The notes beneath the pieces are model-generated. The model was not told where the DNA came from, made no database searches, and saw nothing but the letters and a program-made list of their open reading frames with translations. A DNA stretch of 33,018 nucleotides from Chitinophaga pinensis (lineage in GTDB: Bacteria > Bacteroidota > Bacteroidia > UBA4408). The stretch spans positions 1-33,018 of the forward strand of contig CAMBZU010000038.1 of assembly GCA_945872355.1 (NCBI GenBank), written 5' to 3'. The position numbers were made by a program, and so were the translations under genes. Shown here in pieces: positions 17,770 to 25,608 of this stretch; the stretch's first letter is position 1; every line of letters begins with the position of its first letter.

Positions 17770-18351
17770 TTATTTCAAGTCATTTGATTCAACAAAACAA
17801 TCGCGGCAAAGCGGTTCGTAGCTATCTTTTTCTCCTAAAAGGACAAGTTTTTCATCATTAATAATACGATGAGAATGATTAGCCAAATTACCACATTGCA
17901 CACACACAGCGTGCACCTTTGTAATGTATTCGGCAATAGCCATTAGTGCGGGCATTGGCCCAAAAGGTTTTCCAAGATAATCCATGTCTAAACCAGCCAC
18001 AATAACTCGAATGCCTTTATTGGCAAGTTGGTTGCAAACAGCAACAATTTCCATATCCATAAATTGTGCTTCATCAATACCAACCACATCAACCTCATTG
18101 GCAAGCAATAAAATTGAAGAAGCATTCTCAACAGGTGTTGAGATAATACTATTTGAATCGTGAGAAACTACGTTAATGTCATCATACCTTTTATCGATGG
18201 CCGGTTTAAAGATTTCGACCCTTTGCTTGGCTATTTTAGCACGTTTTAACCTACGAATCAATTCTTCTGTTTTACCAGAAAACATAGAGCCACAAACTAC
18301 TTCAATCCATCCTTTACGTCTTTGCACATTGGCAATATTTTCAAGAAACAT
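17770..18351 (-). CDS. tdk: Thymidine kinase
   Basis: 193 residues, a type II (tetrameric) thymidine kinase. P-loop GSMFSGKT at 21-28; DEAQF with catalytic Glu at 93-97; lasso/substrate segment [17 protein letters not shown]; zinc ligands CVQC (150/153) and CRDC (182/185). It phosphorylates thymidine to dTMP in salvage. It is the first gene of the operon with murF-alr and atl, divergent from the acidic-protein gene at 18465. No clear promoter motif was found in the 113-bp gap. Confidence 0.96.
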   Translation of the reverse strand: MFLENIANVQRRKGWIEVVCGSMFSGKTEELIRRLKRAKIAKQRVEIFKPAIDKRYDDINVVSHDSNSIISTPVENASSILLLANEVDVVGIDEAQFMDMEIVAVCNQLANKGIRVIVAGLDMDYLGKPFGPMPALMAIAEYITKVHAVCVQCGNLANHSHRIINDEKLVLLGEKDSYEPLCRDCFVESNDLK

Positions 18352-18464
18352 ATATTACATTTAAGCTGATTAATAAAGAGTGCTAACATAAAAATAAAAT
18401 TTGTAGTTTTACTTTTTAAATTATTTCCAAAAATAGTCAAAAGCATTAAAGTAAAATTAAAATT

Positions 18465-19220
18465 ATGAGTTTGGACAAAAAAGCAATTCTAAAAGAGATA
18501 GAGGTTTTGATTAGAAGTATAAAAGTACATTATGATAACATTGAAAATGAGCATAGAATTCCAACCATTGAATTGGAGTTAATTACCTCTAAAATAAGGA
18601 AACTGCATGAAAAATCGATTGTATATAATCATATTCATTATTTGGAAGAGGAGCAATTGCAGAGCACCAAACGTTTAAAATTTGATCATATAGTACTTAA
18701 ACATGCAGCAGAAGAGGAACTTCAGCAAGATATTATTATTGAAACAAAAAATAATGAATTTTTTGAAACACAGATAAAATTTGAAGAGAAAATTTTAGTA
18801 ATTGACAAATCCATAGAAAGCGAAAACAGTGCTGAATCGGAAGATATTATAACAAATATTGAGGAAACAAAAGCTATTGAAACAGCAGCAGCCACTGCAC
18901 TTGATGAAGTTGAAGTAGCAGAAACCATTGTTACATCCGCTTTTTTAGTTGAAGAAGAAGAAAAAACAGTTGTTGAGCTTATTCAAGATTCGAATTTTAC
19001 ACCTAAGAAGTTGGGCAGTAAAATTGGTATAAATGATCGTTTTAGGTTTATTAAAAATTTATTTGGAGGTAATGGCGCTGCCATGGAAGCGTCAATTAAA
19101 GAGATAGAAAATTGCCAATCAAATGTAGCTTTCACAAATTGCATGTTAGGAGTTAAGCAGCAATATCAATGGAATGAGGAAGATGAAAATGTGATTGATT
19201 TTATGGCAATGCTGAAATAG
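18465..19220 (+). CDS. Conserved acidic protein with C-terminal domain, unknown
   Basis: 251 residues, cytoplasmic. Three parts are visible: an N-terminal helical segment (1-80); a low-complexity Glu/Ile/Ala/Thr-rich middle (about 85-175), probably disordered; and a compact C-terminus (about 185-251: IGINDRFRFIKNLFGGN...MEASIKEIENCQS...WNEEDENVIDFMAML). The C-terminal pattern with NDRFRFIKNLF is conserved in hypothetical proteins of Bacteroidota as I recall. No catalytic motif is seen. Confidence 0.75.
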   Translation: MSLDKKAILKEIEVLIRSIKVHYDNIENEHRIPTIELELITSKIRKLHEKSIVYNHIHYLEEEQLQSTKRLKFDHIVLKHAAEEELQQDIIIETKNNEFFETQIKFEEKILVIDKSIESENSAESEDIITNIEETKAIETAAATALDEVEVAETIVTSAFLVEEEEKTVVELIQDSNFTPKKLGSKIGINDRFRFIKNLFGGNGAAMEASIKEIENCQSNVAFTNCMLGVKQQYQWNEEDENVIDFMAMLK

Positions 19221-19227
19221 AATTGTG

Positions 19228-19362
19228 CTTTTCTGTTTTTGTGCGGGCTAAATAAAATTTATTTTAAATAGTAAACATCGCATACTTACTAATTGATATT
19301 CGGTTTCAACTCATTTTGCTATTAGCTTAGGAAGTTCTAATTGGCTTTAGTGCTGGCAAAAC
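19228..19362. repeat. Dispersed repeat block a, copy 1
   Basis: About 135 bases that recur with a handful of changes at 19474-19608, and in part at 31051-31168. Shared landmarks: ACATCGCATAC, ACTAATTGATATTCGG, CAACTCATTTTGCTATTAGC, TTAGGAAGTTCTAA and GGCTTTAGTGCTGGCAAAAC. No ORF. It opens the 1.1-kb gene-free stretch 19221-20312. Confidence 0.9.
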
Positions 19363-19473
19363 AAAAAAAAGTGTCATTCAGTAGGAAACTTTTTAAAAGT
19401 AAGCGATTAAGGAAAATTTTAAGATGCAAAGTTTTAAGCTTGCATAAAATAAGTGCCTAAATTATTAATGCAA
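19363..19473. repeat. Degenerate copy of repeat block b
   Basis: Begins AAAAAAAAGTGTCATTCAG and then GGAAACTTTTTAAAAGTAAGCG as in the better copies at 19879 and 31181, then diverges while keeping an AAAATAAGTGCCTAAATTATTAATGC version of AAAATCAGCGCATAATTTATTAATGC. This is an older, shortened copy. Confidence 0.7.
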
Positions 19474-19608
19474 GCTTATCCGTTTTTGTGCTCTTAAAAT
19501 AAAATTTATTTTAAACAGTCAACATCGCATACCTACTAATTGATATTCGGTTCCAACTCATTTTGCTATTAGCTTAGGAAGTTCTAAGTGGCTTTAGTGC
19601 TGGCAAAA
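19474..19608. repeat. Dispersed repeat block a, copy 2
   Basis: Direct repeat of 19228-19362, nearly identical over 135 bases, ending in the same GGCTTTAGTGCTGGCAAAAC. It is followed by a palindrome (CTTACTTTTTTT / AAAAAAAGTAAG, 19609-19636). Confidence 0.9.
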
Positions 19609-19652
19609 CTTACTTTTTTTAAGAAAAAAAAGTAAGCAAAAAATAGGTGGAA

Positions 19653-19798
19653 TCGATAAAACAAGGCAATTGTCATCAAAGCATTAGCATGCTTGGATGA
19701 CACCGCAGCTCATTGTTCGCATTTGATAAATATAGTGCTACATGTATTAGTTTTATAGTCCATGCTCTGCAACGACTGCTATTGCTGCGTTTTATCGA
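19653..19798. repeat. Inverted-repeat element with internal hairpin; carries the uninterrupted MITE target
   Basis: TCGATAAAAC at 19653-19662 is the exact complement of GTTTTATCGA at 19789-19798. Between them 19672-19701 forms a strong hairpin (GTCATC..AAGCA / TGCTT..GATGAC). The right arm GCTGCGTTTTATCGACACG is the empty version of the site that is split by an insertion at 20067 and 31370. Confidence 0.75.
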
Positions 19799-19878
19799 CA
19801 CGTTTCAATTGAAGCATTTAAGGTAAATTGAACGAATAATGTTATTGTTGATCGGATAAATGATTTCTTATGAAAGAT

Positions 19879-20240
19879 AAAAAAAAGTGTCATTCAGGAG
19901 GAAACTTTTTAAAAGTAAGCGTTTGATTTAAAAATTAAAATATAAAGGTTTGAGCTAGCACAAAATCAGCGCATAATTTATTAATGCGAGTCAACATCTA
20001 AAAAAGATTCCTCCTGAAAGACAAAAAAGTACATGCGCTACAATGACTGCTATTGCTGCGTTTTATACCAATTGCATTTATTTTTTAGTCCAAAAAAAAT
20101 AAATATGCAATGGTTAATGCCGATACTACTTGAAATTAGTACAATAAGGTAATGCCACAATTGGACTAAATTGAAAGTGTAATCGGTATTATCGACACGT
20201 TTCAATTGAAGCATTTAAGGTAAATTGAACGAATAAATTT
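19879..20240. repeat. Composite repeat block b, copy 2 (contains a MITE)
   Basis: About 360 bases repeated with roughly 90 percent or more identity at 31181-31540. Internal features: an inverted pair GTCATTCAGGAGGAA (19889-19903) and TTCCTCCTGAAAGAC (20008-20022); the GCTATTGCTGCG segment; the inserted element at about 20065-20190; and a right end TTTCAATTGAAGCATTTAAGG also present at 19803-19823. It holds no coding sequence. Confidence 0.9.
20065..20190. mobile_element. MITE-like insertion, about 125 bp
   Basis: The ends are imperfect inverted repeats of about 30 bp: ATACCAATTGCA...TTTAGTCCAA on the left, and the complement of the right end reads AATACCGATTACA...TTTAGTCCAA. Flanks GCTATTGCTGCGTTTTAT and TTATCGACACGTTTCAATTG are joined without the element at 19779-19810. 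The overlap of the flanks implies a 2-4 base target duplication within TTAT. There is no ORF, so movement would need a transposase in trans. Confidence 0.8.
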
Positions 20241-20312
20241 TTACTAGTAAGATAAAGGATAAGCGTTTAGATTAAAAAAATAAAGGTTAAGCTTAGATAA
20301 AACTGGTTTATA

Positions 20313-21320
20313 TTATTGATAATTTTCATTCATCAATCGCGCTTCTTCTTTCATTATTTGCACAAAACTTTTTGGTTTTAGCACTTTGCAAAATTGGCCC
20401 CAACTGAGCAGTGCTCTTTTTAATTCGTTATTTGGGATGAGTTCAAAACTAAAAATTACGCCTTTTTTATTTTGTGATTTCACTTTTTGTGAGTGATGTA
20501 AATGATTGGTTAAAAGATAATGGGCAATTAAAGGTTCAAACCAAACATCAATTTTTACAACTTTTGCGCCGTAGGGCATTGTAACGCCTATCACATTGTC
20601 GAAAATTGCAGCGATGTTTTTGTTGTATGAATAAGGCGCTTTTGATGGTTTAATTTCTTGAATACGATCGAGCCCAAAAGTTTGAAAATCATCAACCTTA
20701 CTGTTGTAAGTGATTACATACCAGCGGTTATCATGTTCCTTAATGAGCAGCGGACTTACATCATGGACTTTCATTTCACCTTTAAATTTAGTGTAAGACA
20801 AGAGGATGCTTTCTTTATTTTTAATGAATTGAATGAGCTGCGTAATAAAATGAGTTCCCTTTGCAAAATAGTTGGTTTCCATTAAAACAATTTGTTCAAC
20901 CTTTTTATGCTTAAGTGTTTTGCTTATTTCAAAGGAGTTTTGAAGCTTATTGACTGTTTCTTTAAAATGATTAAATACATCCACTTCCTTATAAGCATCA
21001 ATTACATTTAGCGCCAAATCAATGGCGTTGTAATCATCGGCAGATAATTTAACAAAGTGCCCAATGCTGTATCCTTTTTCAGCATAGAAATAGCCATTTT
21101 CTTTTTTAGAATATTCTAAAGGCGCATAAAAATGAAGTATTTCGCCATGTCGCATCTCACTGATATCTTTCTCCAATTGACTTTTAGAAACAATTTGGCC
21201 TGACTTTTCAATGATATAATTAAGTAATTCTTGCAGACTAGGATAAGGTTTTTTATACGGGTCATTTATTCTTTTATCAATTAAAAGATAGCGATAAAAT
21301 GCTGATTTGTTTAATGGCAT
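20313..21320 (-). CDS. WYL-domain transcriptional regulator
   Basis: 335 residues from the ATG at 21320 (MPLNKSAFYRYLLIDKRIND is the usual Bacteroidota start of this family; an ATG six codons upstream is less likely). The N-terminal winged-helix part (PSLQELLNYIIEKSG..VSKSQLEKDISEMR) is followed by a WYL domain at about 160-235 (ILLSYTKFKG..VSPLLIKEHDNRWYVITYN..FGLDRIQEI) and a WCX-like C-terminal domain. WYL proteins are ligand-sensing repressors or activators and are frequent next to phage-defence and DNA-damage genes. It is divergent from the AAA ATPase gene (67-bp gap), its likely target or partner. Confidence 0.9.
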   Translation of the reverse strand: MPLNKSAFYRYLLIDKRINDPYKKPYPSLQELLNYIIEKSGQIVSKSQLEKDISEMRHGEILHFYAPLEYSKKENGYFYAEKGYSIGHFVKLSADDYNAIDLALNVIDAYKEVDVFNHFKETVNKLQNSFEISKTLKHKKVEQIVLMETNYFAKGTHFITQLIQFIKNKESILLSYTKFKGEMKVHDVSPLLIKEHDNRWYVITYNSKVDDFQTFGLDRIQEIKPSKAPYSYNKNIAAIFDNVIGVTMPYGAKVVKIDVWFEPLIAHYLLTNHLHHSQKVKSQNKKGVIFSFELIPNNELKRALLSWGQFCKVLKPKSFVQIMKEEARLMNENYQ

Positions 21321-21387
21321 AAAAATATATTTACACAAATAGATTATGGTCTGCTCTATTTAATTTGGAGCCCTAAAATAACAATTA

Positions 21388-22473
21388 ATGGATCAAATTA
21401 CCAATTTTAATTTACAGACTATGTTTGAAAAGGCTTCTTTTATACAGCCCAATGCTCTATTTTACTGCTATTTTGGGCTTGTTCCATCAAAAAAAATGTT
21501 TTTAAATATTAATCATACTAAACTCTTAGATAACGTGCTTGAGATTTACAAGCCCCCTGCAGCGCAAGTGCATAGAAGTTGTACGATTGACAGTAAAAGA
21601 AATTTTTTTGAATTAAATAGTGTTTGGATAAGTATTCAACCGGGTGTTGCTTTGTTTTTTAATCCTGAGTCGGAACATTCGTCAGTGCGTGTTGAGTTAT
21701 TATATAAATATGATGCATGCCAGGTATTTTTAGATGAGATTGAAAAATTGATTTCGAAGTTTGCCTTGCCTAAAAAAAAGGTACAAAAGCATATACACAT
21801 TATTGTATCCTATAAAAATCATTTGCATGTGGAGCAATTTGAATTGCCAAAATCAAAGAGTTTACTGAGCGATCATTACAACGAAGATTTCATGGAAATC
21901 AATAAACAAATCATCAAAAGATTAAACACCAAAAATGATAAAGGAATTGTATTATTGCATGGCAGACCCGGCACAGGAAAAACAAGCTATTTGCGTTATT
22001 TGTGTCACCATGTGCGAAAACCTATTATTTTTATTACCCCACAAATAGCGCATGAATTGGCATCGCCTAATTTTATTAGTTTTTTAGCAGAGCATCAAAA
22101 TTCAGTGTTGGTGATTGAAGATGCTGAGCACATAATTATGGAAAAGAATGGCGGACGCAGCGCAGTTTTAAGTAATTTATTAAACATTTCAGATGGCCTA
22201 CTATCAGACTGTTTAAAGATACAATTGATATGTACTTTTAATTGCGAGGTGCATAAAATTGACAATGCATTAATGCGCAAAGGAAGGTTAATATGCTGTT
22301 ATGAATTTAAGGCATTAGTCATTAACAGTGCCAAAGCCTTGAGTAAGAAGCTAGGATTTAACAACAGCATTGAACAAGCCATGACCTTGGCCGAAATTTA
22401 CAATCAAAACGAAAGCAGTTTTGAAGATGTTGAAAGAAAAAAGATTGGCTTTAGGGTGTTTGATCATAACTAG
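21388..22473 (+). CDS. AAA+ ATPase, Bcs1-like
   Basis: 361 residues. Residues 1-170 are an unassigned N-terminal domain. An AAA module follows: Walker A GRPGTGKT at 192-199, Walker B VLVIEDAE at 240-247, sensor-1 region LICTFN at about 280-285, and RKGR at 297-300 as the arginine-finger region, the ALxRxGR pattern of Bcs1/FtsH-type AAA proteins. No transmembrane segment or protease domain is seen, so it is a soluble ATPase, perhaps a remodelling factor. It is divergent from the WYL regulator and followed by unknown genes on the same strand. Some Bcs1-like ATPases occur in anti-phage systems, but a defence role here is only inference. Confidence 0.85.
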   Translation: MDQITNFNLQTMFEKASFIQPNALFYCYFGLVPSKKMFLNINHTKLLDNVLEIYKPPAAQVHRSCTIDSKRNFFELNSVWISIQPGVALFFNPESEHSSVRVELLYKYDACQVFLDEIEKLISKFALPKKKVQKHIHIIVSYKNHLHVEQFELPKSKSLLSDHYNEDFMEINKQIIKRLNTKNDKGIVLLHGRPGTGKTSYLRYLCHHVRKPIIFITPQIAHELASPNFISFLAEHQNSVLVIEDAEHIIMEKNGGRSAVLSNLLNISDGLLSDCLKIQLICTFNCEVHKIDNALMRKGRLICCYEFKALVINSAKALSKKLGFNNSIEQAMTLAEIYNQNESSFEDVERKKIGFRVFDHN

Positions 22474-22603
22474 GTATGTGCTATGGCTGATGTGTTATCT
22501 AGGCATGAAAAAAATCTTGTTTTATAATAATAAATTTTACTCCGCAAATACGCTGTGGTTTGCCATAGTATACTTGCATTGATATTATTTAAATCGGAGC
22601 AAT

Positions 22604-23059
22604 ATGAAACGCATCCAACACATGATTAAGAGTAAGGCTGTAGGCTTTAATTTTAATGATAAAACAGGAGATTTAGCCATAGCAATGGAATATGAAAGTG
22701 TTGCTGCCGATGTGTTAAAAATGAAGCTCGCTGCCATTTATGTTGGATCTTACAGTATTAATTATGAGAAGACAGATATGGATTTTGCTATCAAGCATTT
22801 TGAAGATATACAAGTTGTATTTACGTATTTAAAATCAGCTTTAGTTGATCATGTTTCAATGACAAGTATTGAAGAAGTTAATAATCCTGAGGAATACTGG
22901 TTTGAAGTAAATCCTTGTTATTATATCAACAATAAAACATTTAACCTAAGGCTGGCTTTTGTTTTTATCATGCCTGATTTGCAGCGCGAAGAAAATGAAT
23001 TATGCTACGTAAAATTAACCTTAGACATTATTGAAAGTAATTTTGAACTTTTTGAATAG
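22604..23059 (+). CDS. Hypothetical protein
   Basis: 151 residues, acidic, no signal peptide or membrane helix. It reads as mixed alpha/beta (AIAMEYESVAADVLKMKLAAIYVGSYSINYEK, then NLRLAFVFIMPDLQREENELCYVKLTLDIIE). AATCGGAGCAATATG at its start gives a modest purine-rich ribosome site. It follows the AAA ATPase gene by 130 bp on the same strand. I do not recognise a family. Confidence 0.65.
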   Translation: MKRIQHMIKSKAVGFNFNDKTGDLAIAMEYESVAADVLKMKLAAIYVGSYSINYEKTDMDFAIKHFEDIQVVFTYLKSALVDHVSMTSIEEVNNPEEYWFEVNPCYYINNKTFNLRLAFVFIMPDLQREENELCYVKLTLDIIESNFELFE

Positions 23060-23343
23060 TAGAACAATCCTAAAAAACGATAGGATGTATTGAACAGTGT
23101 AAACAAGACGTAAGGATTAACAATTAACGATAACACGCCAACCGCCTTTGCTATGATCAATTGCTATTTAATATATTCCTCCCCTACCCGCCCCATTGCT
23201 TTGCGCCTATGCAAGCTATGTATAAAAATACTGGCTAATTGTGGTTGTGCTCTAAAAATAAATCCTTCGCAAATTTTAGCAGGTTATTCATTAACAAGGT
23301 ATAAATAAAATACAAACTGAATTATTAATAATAAAAACTAACT

Positions 23344-24186
23344 ATGAAAAGTGCATTTCAACAAACATTAAACTGGGACATTAGAATGGAACCATTAATG
23401 ATAAATAATACCATTGACATAGGTAAAATGGCCATTGTTAGAAACGACAATAACAAACTATTAAGCATTGTTGGCCAGCAATATGAACCAGTTTCAAATG
23501 CTAAACTCATGCATTTTACAACTGCGCTTACTAAAACAGGTGAGTTTGAATTAATGGGCTTTGACGAATTGAATGAAGGCAAGATTGTGCTGGCTTTTTT
23601 AAAAAACATGCAAAGTAACTTGAAAATTAATGGCTTTTTAAATGAAGAATATCTCTTTATTGGCAATTCGTTTGATGGCACAAAACGTTTTCATATTGGA
23701 ACTGCTTCCAGCTTGGTGCGCTGCGAAAATCAATTTTCTACTACACTAAAAGTGTTTAGCAAAAAGCATAATTCTTTGTTGAATATGAATGATGAAACTG
23801 TTAGGGATATTTTAAGTATTTACAATGAAAAAAAACAGATTTTTTACAAAACATTTGAAGAAATGGAATCGGTGCGCGTTGATGAAAGTGTAGTTATTCA
23901 GTTAATTAAGGAGGTTCATACGATGCTTACTTATGATAGTAAAGCCATACAGCCAAAAGACTGGACAACGAGCCCATCTATGATTACACTGCATAATGCT
24001 ATTCAGCGTGAGATGAAGGATCTTGGAAATAATGCCTTTGGATTGTTTAATGGTGTTACTTGGTATACCACTCATGACATGCGCAATAGCGAAGCGCATC
24101 ATAGCATGATTAACGGCACTGCAAACCGCATTAATCAGAAAGCCTATAGCTTTTGCAGCAAGCTAAAAGCATTTGCAAACAATTAA
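23344..24186 (+). CDS. DUF932 (phage/plasmid-like) protein
   Basis: 280 residues with the DUF932 pattern: an N-terminal AIVRNDNNKLLSIVGQQYEPVSNAKLMHF, then FLNEEYLFIGNSFDGTKRFHIGTASSLVRCENQFSTTLK, and a C-terminal GNNAFGLFNGVTWYTTHDMR. These proteins are commonly carried by plasmids, phages and integrative elements; their biochemical role is unknown. Its presence supports an accessory origin for this stretch. The next gene starts at or just after its end. A 284-bp gap upstream holds no gene, only a weak hairpin (ATCCTA / TAGGAT, 23067-23086) without a T-run. Confidence 0.85.
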   Translation: MKSAFQQTLNWDIRMEPLMINNTIDIGKMAIVRNDNNKLLSIVGQQYEPVSNAKLMHFTTALTKTGEFELMGFDELNEGKIVLAFLKNMQSNLKINGFLNEEYLFIGNSFDGTKRFHIGTASSLVRCENQFSTTLKVFSKKHNSLLNMNDETVRDILSIYNEKKQIFYKTFEEMESVRVDESVVIQLIKEVHTMLTYDSKAIQPKDWTTSPSMITLHNAIQREMKDLGNNAFGLFNGVTWYTTHDMRNSEAHHSMINGTANRINQKAYSFCSKLKAFANN

Positions 24187-24196
24187 AACAATAGCC

Positions 24197-24643
24197 TTGA
24201 AAAAGATTCAATTAACACTCTCAACAGACCTATTTATAAAGGACCATCAATGGCTGCCACGCGATTTTAATAAAGGAGAACAAGTTTATTTATTGATAGG
24301 CAACAACGATGGTTGTGTTGGTATGCATGGCCTTAATTGCCACAGTGGTGACAATGCTTTTTTTGAGCTGCCAACAGCAGCGCTCAGCGTAAAATATGCG
24401 CAAAAAAACTTTGGCATTTTTATGACGGAACAGGGCATAGATTATGAATTATTATACTGCAAAGAATTTCCATTCAACTATCATGAGCTGCTTGCTAAAA
24501 CGCAATCAAATGATTACTTAATAGCAACCAATAAGGGCAAGCCAGCTTATAAAGCTGAAAACCAAATTTTGAAGGTGATGATTAAGCATGGAAAAATAAC
24601 TTATCACAAGGCGCAGCATGAAGATTTAGCTCCTTTGTTTTAA
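24197..24643 (+). CDS. Hypothetical protein downstream of DUF932 gene
   Basis: 148 residues from TTG at 24197 (MKKIQLTLSTDLFIKDH...). An alternative in-frame TTG at 24173 would overlap the DUF932 gene by 14 bases and add eight residues; no ATG is available. Segments such as DFNKGEQVYLLIGNNDGCVGMHGLNCHSGDNAFFELPTAAL suggest a small beta-rich fold. No signal peptide. The tight or overlapping arrangement implies translational coupling with the DUF932 protein. No known family recognised. Confidence 0.65.
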   Translation: MKKIQLTLSTDLFIKDHQWLPRDFNKGEQVYLLIGNNDGCVGMHGLNCHSGDNAFFELPTAALSVKYAQKNFGIFMTEQGIDYELLYCKEFPFNYHELLAKTQSNDYLIATNKGKPAYKAENQILKVMIKHGKITYHKAQHEDLAPLF

Positions 24644-24796
24644 TACTTTGGATGTTTTGGTTGAAGAACTTTATTGGTAGCATTTGATTTAAATAAGTTG
24701 AAAGAGGTTGTTGCGATAATGAAGAAGACTATTTTTTCATAAAGCACGTAATTGCCATTTTATTAAGTAATTTTGAATCAATAAAATAAGTATAAT

Positions 24797-25351
24797 ATGC
24801 TACTAGATAGATTTTATAAACCGAGCGAGGACTTTATATTCTTCACCTTACTTGGCATTTTTATATTTTCGGCAATAATTATTCTCATTTATCCATTTGT
24901 TTATATGGAAGTTTTTAAGGTTAATTTTATTGTTTTTCTTTTGTGGGCTGTTTTTTTTAAGCGTGCTCTACTTTATTCGATAATGTGGATTGTACTTTTA
25001 CTTTGTTTGTTAAACTCATGGCAGACAACAGATATAGGCATAAACAAATTAAACTATTATAACACATTTAAGCCCTTAATGAAGTACAGATGTCTTGCAG
25101 GCTTTGATCTAATAAAAAATAAAATAACTACCAATTATAAATGTAACCAAGGTTTGACAATTAAAGAACGTATGGAAATTATTGCCTTCGAAAAAAACAA
25201 TGAAGCATTAATTCAACACTTTAAAAAGCTTGGATGTTACTCAATAGTAGTTTCAGATAATTTTGTGCAATTTTGGTTTACCGATGTTGTTATTCACATT
25301 GATAAAAACAAGGATAACGAAATTAACTATTATGTAAGTCAATTAGAATAA
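24797..25351 (+). CDS. Membrane protein with two helices and a soluble C-terminal domain
   Basis: 184 residues. Two hydrophobic segments at about 14-36 (FIFFTLLGIFIFSAIIILIYPF) and about 43-70 (VNFIVFLLWAVFFKRALLYSIMWIVLLLCLL) anchor it in the inner membrane. A roughly 110-residue tail follows (LTIKERMEIIAFEKNNEALIQHFKKLGCYSIVVSDNFVQFWFTDVVIHID), probably cytoplasmic or periplasmic alpha/beta. Unknown function. It is preceded by a 150-bp gap in which I see nothing notable. Confidence 0.65.
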   Translation: MLLDRFYKPSEDFIFFTLLGIFIFSAIIILIYPFVYMEVFKVNFIVFLLWAVFFKRALLYSIMWIVLLLCLLNSWQTTDIGINKLNYYNTFKPLMKYRCLAGFDLIKNKITTNYKCNQGLTIKERMEIIAFEKNNEALIQHFKKLGCYSIVVSDNFVQFWFTDVVIHIDKNKDNEINYYVSQLE

Positions 25352-25380
25352 TTCTTCTTTTTTAGCTCCGCGCTCCGCTG

Positions 25381-25402
25381 GCTTTGCCACTAGTGGCAAA
25401 GC
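25381..25402. repeat. Perfect 22-bp palindrome
   Basis: GCTTTGCCACT and its exact complement meet at 25391/25392. It directly abuts the 34-base repeat at 25401. Confidence 0.85.
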
Positions 25403-25434
25403 GTTGTGGGGTCAAATTATTTTTGCAATCAATA
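25401..25434. repeat. 34-base dispersed repeat, copy 1
   Basis: GCGTTGTGG, two variable bases, then TCAAATTATTTTTGCAATCAATA. It recurs at 28828-28861 with two differences, and its right half again near 30169. Confidence 0.85.
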
Positions 25435-25453
25435 ACAGTTTCGGGCTCTGTCG

Positions 25454-25555
25454 ACGGGTGGGTTTGCGAAGCACTCAACCTTCAACTTACAACAATTTTA
25501 CAGAAGAATTTTGAACTTACAAATTTGCAATAAACCCGCAAAGCGCTGAACCCGT
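25454..25555. repeat. Two-box inverted-repeat site
   Basis: ACGGGT (25454-25459) with ACCCGT (25550-25555), and TTTGCG (25463-25468) with CGCAAA (25537-25542), give two stems separated by an asymmetric unpaired stretch. Inside lie two similar 12-mers (TTCAACTTACAA / TTGAACTTACAA). It fills the gap between convergent genes at 25351 and 25609 and is shaped like a recombination site, though no match to a known site is claimed. Confidence 0.5.
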
Positions 25556-25608
25556 GTTTAGCTGTAGCCATTCTTCCGTCTATGTTTGCACTTTCTTTTG
25601 CCATTGCT

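Noticed and set aside
19221-20312. CRISPR array or tandem satellite in the repeat mosaic
   Set aside because: Repeat units are long, few and irregularly spaced, without short identical repeats separated by unique spacers.
23067-23086. ATCCTA / TAGGAT hairpin as a terminator after the gene ending at 23059
   Set aside because: Short stem without a T-run.
20313-24643. Naming a known anti-phage system for the WYL/AAA/DUF932 stretch
   Set aside because: No nuclease, cyclase, reverse transcriptase, TIR or membrane effector is recognisable among the genes, so no described system fits.
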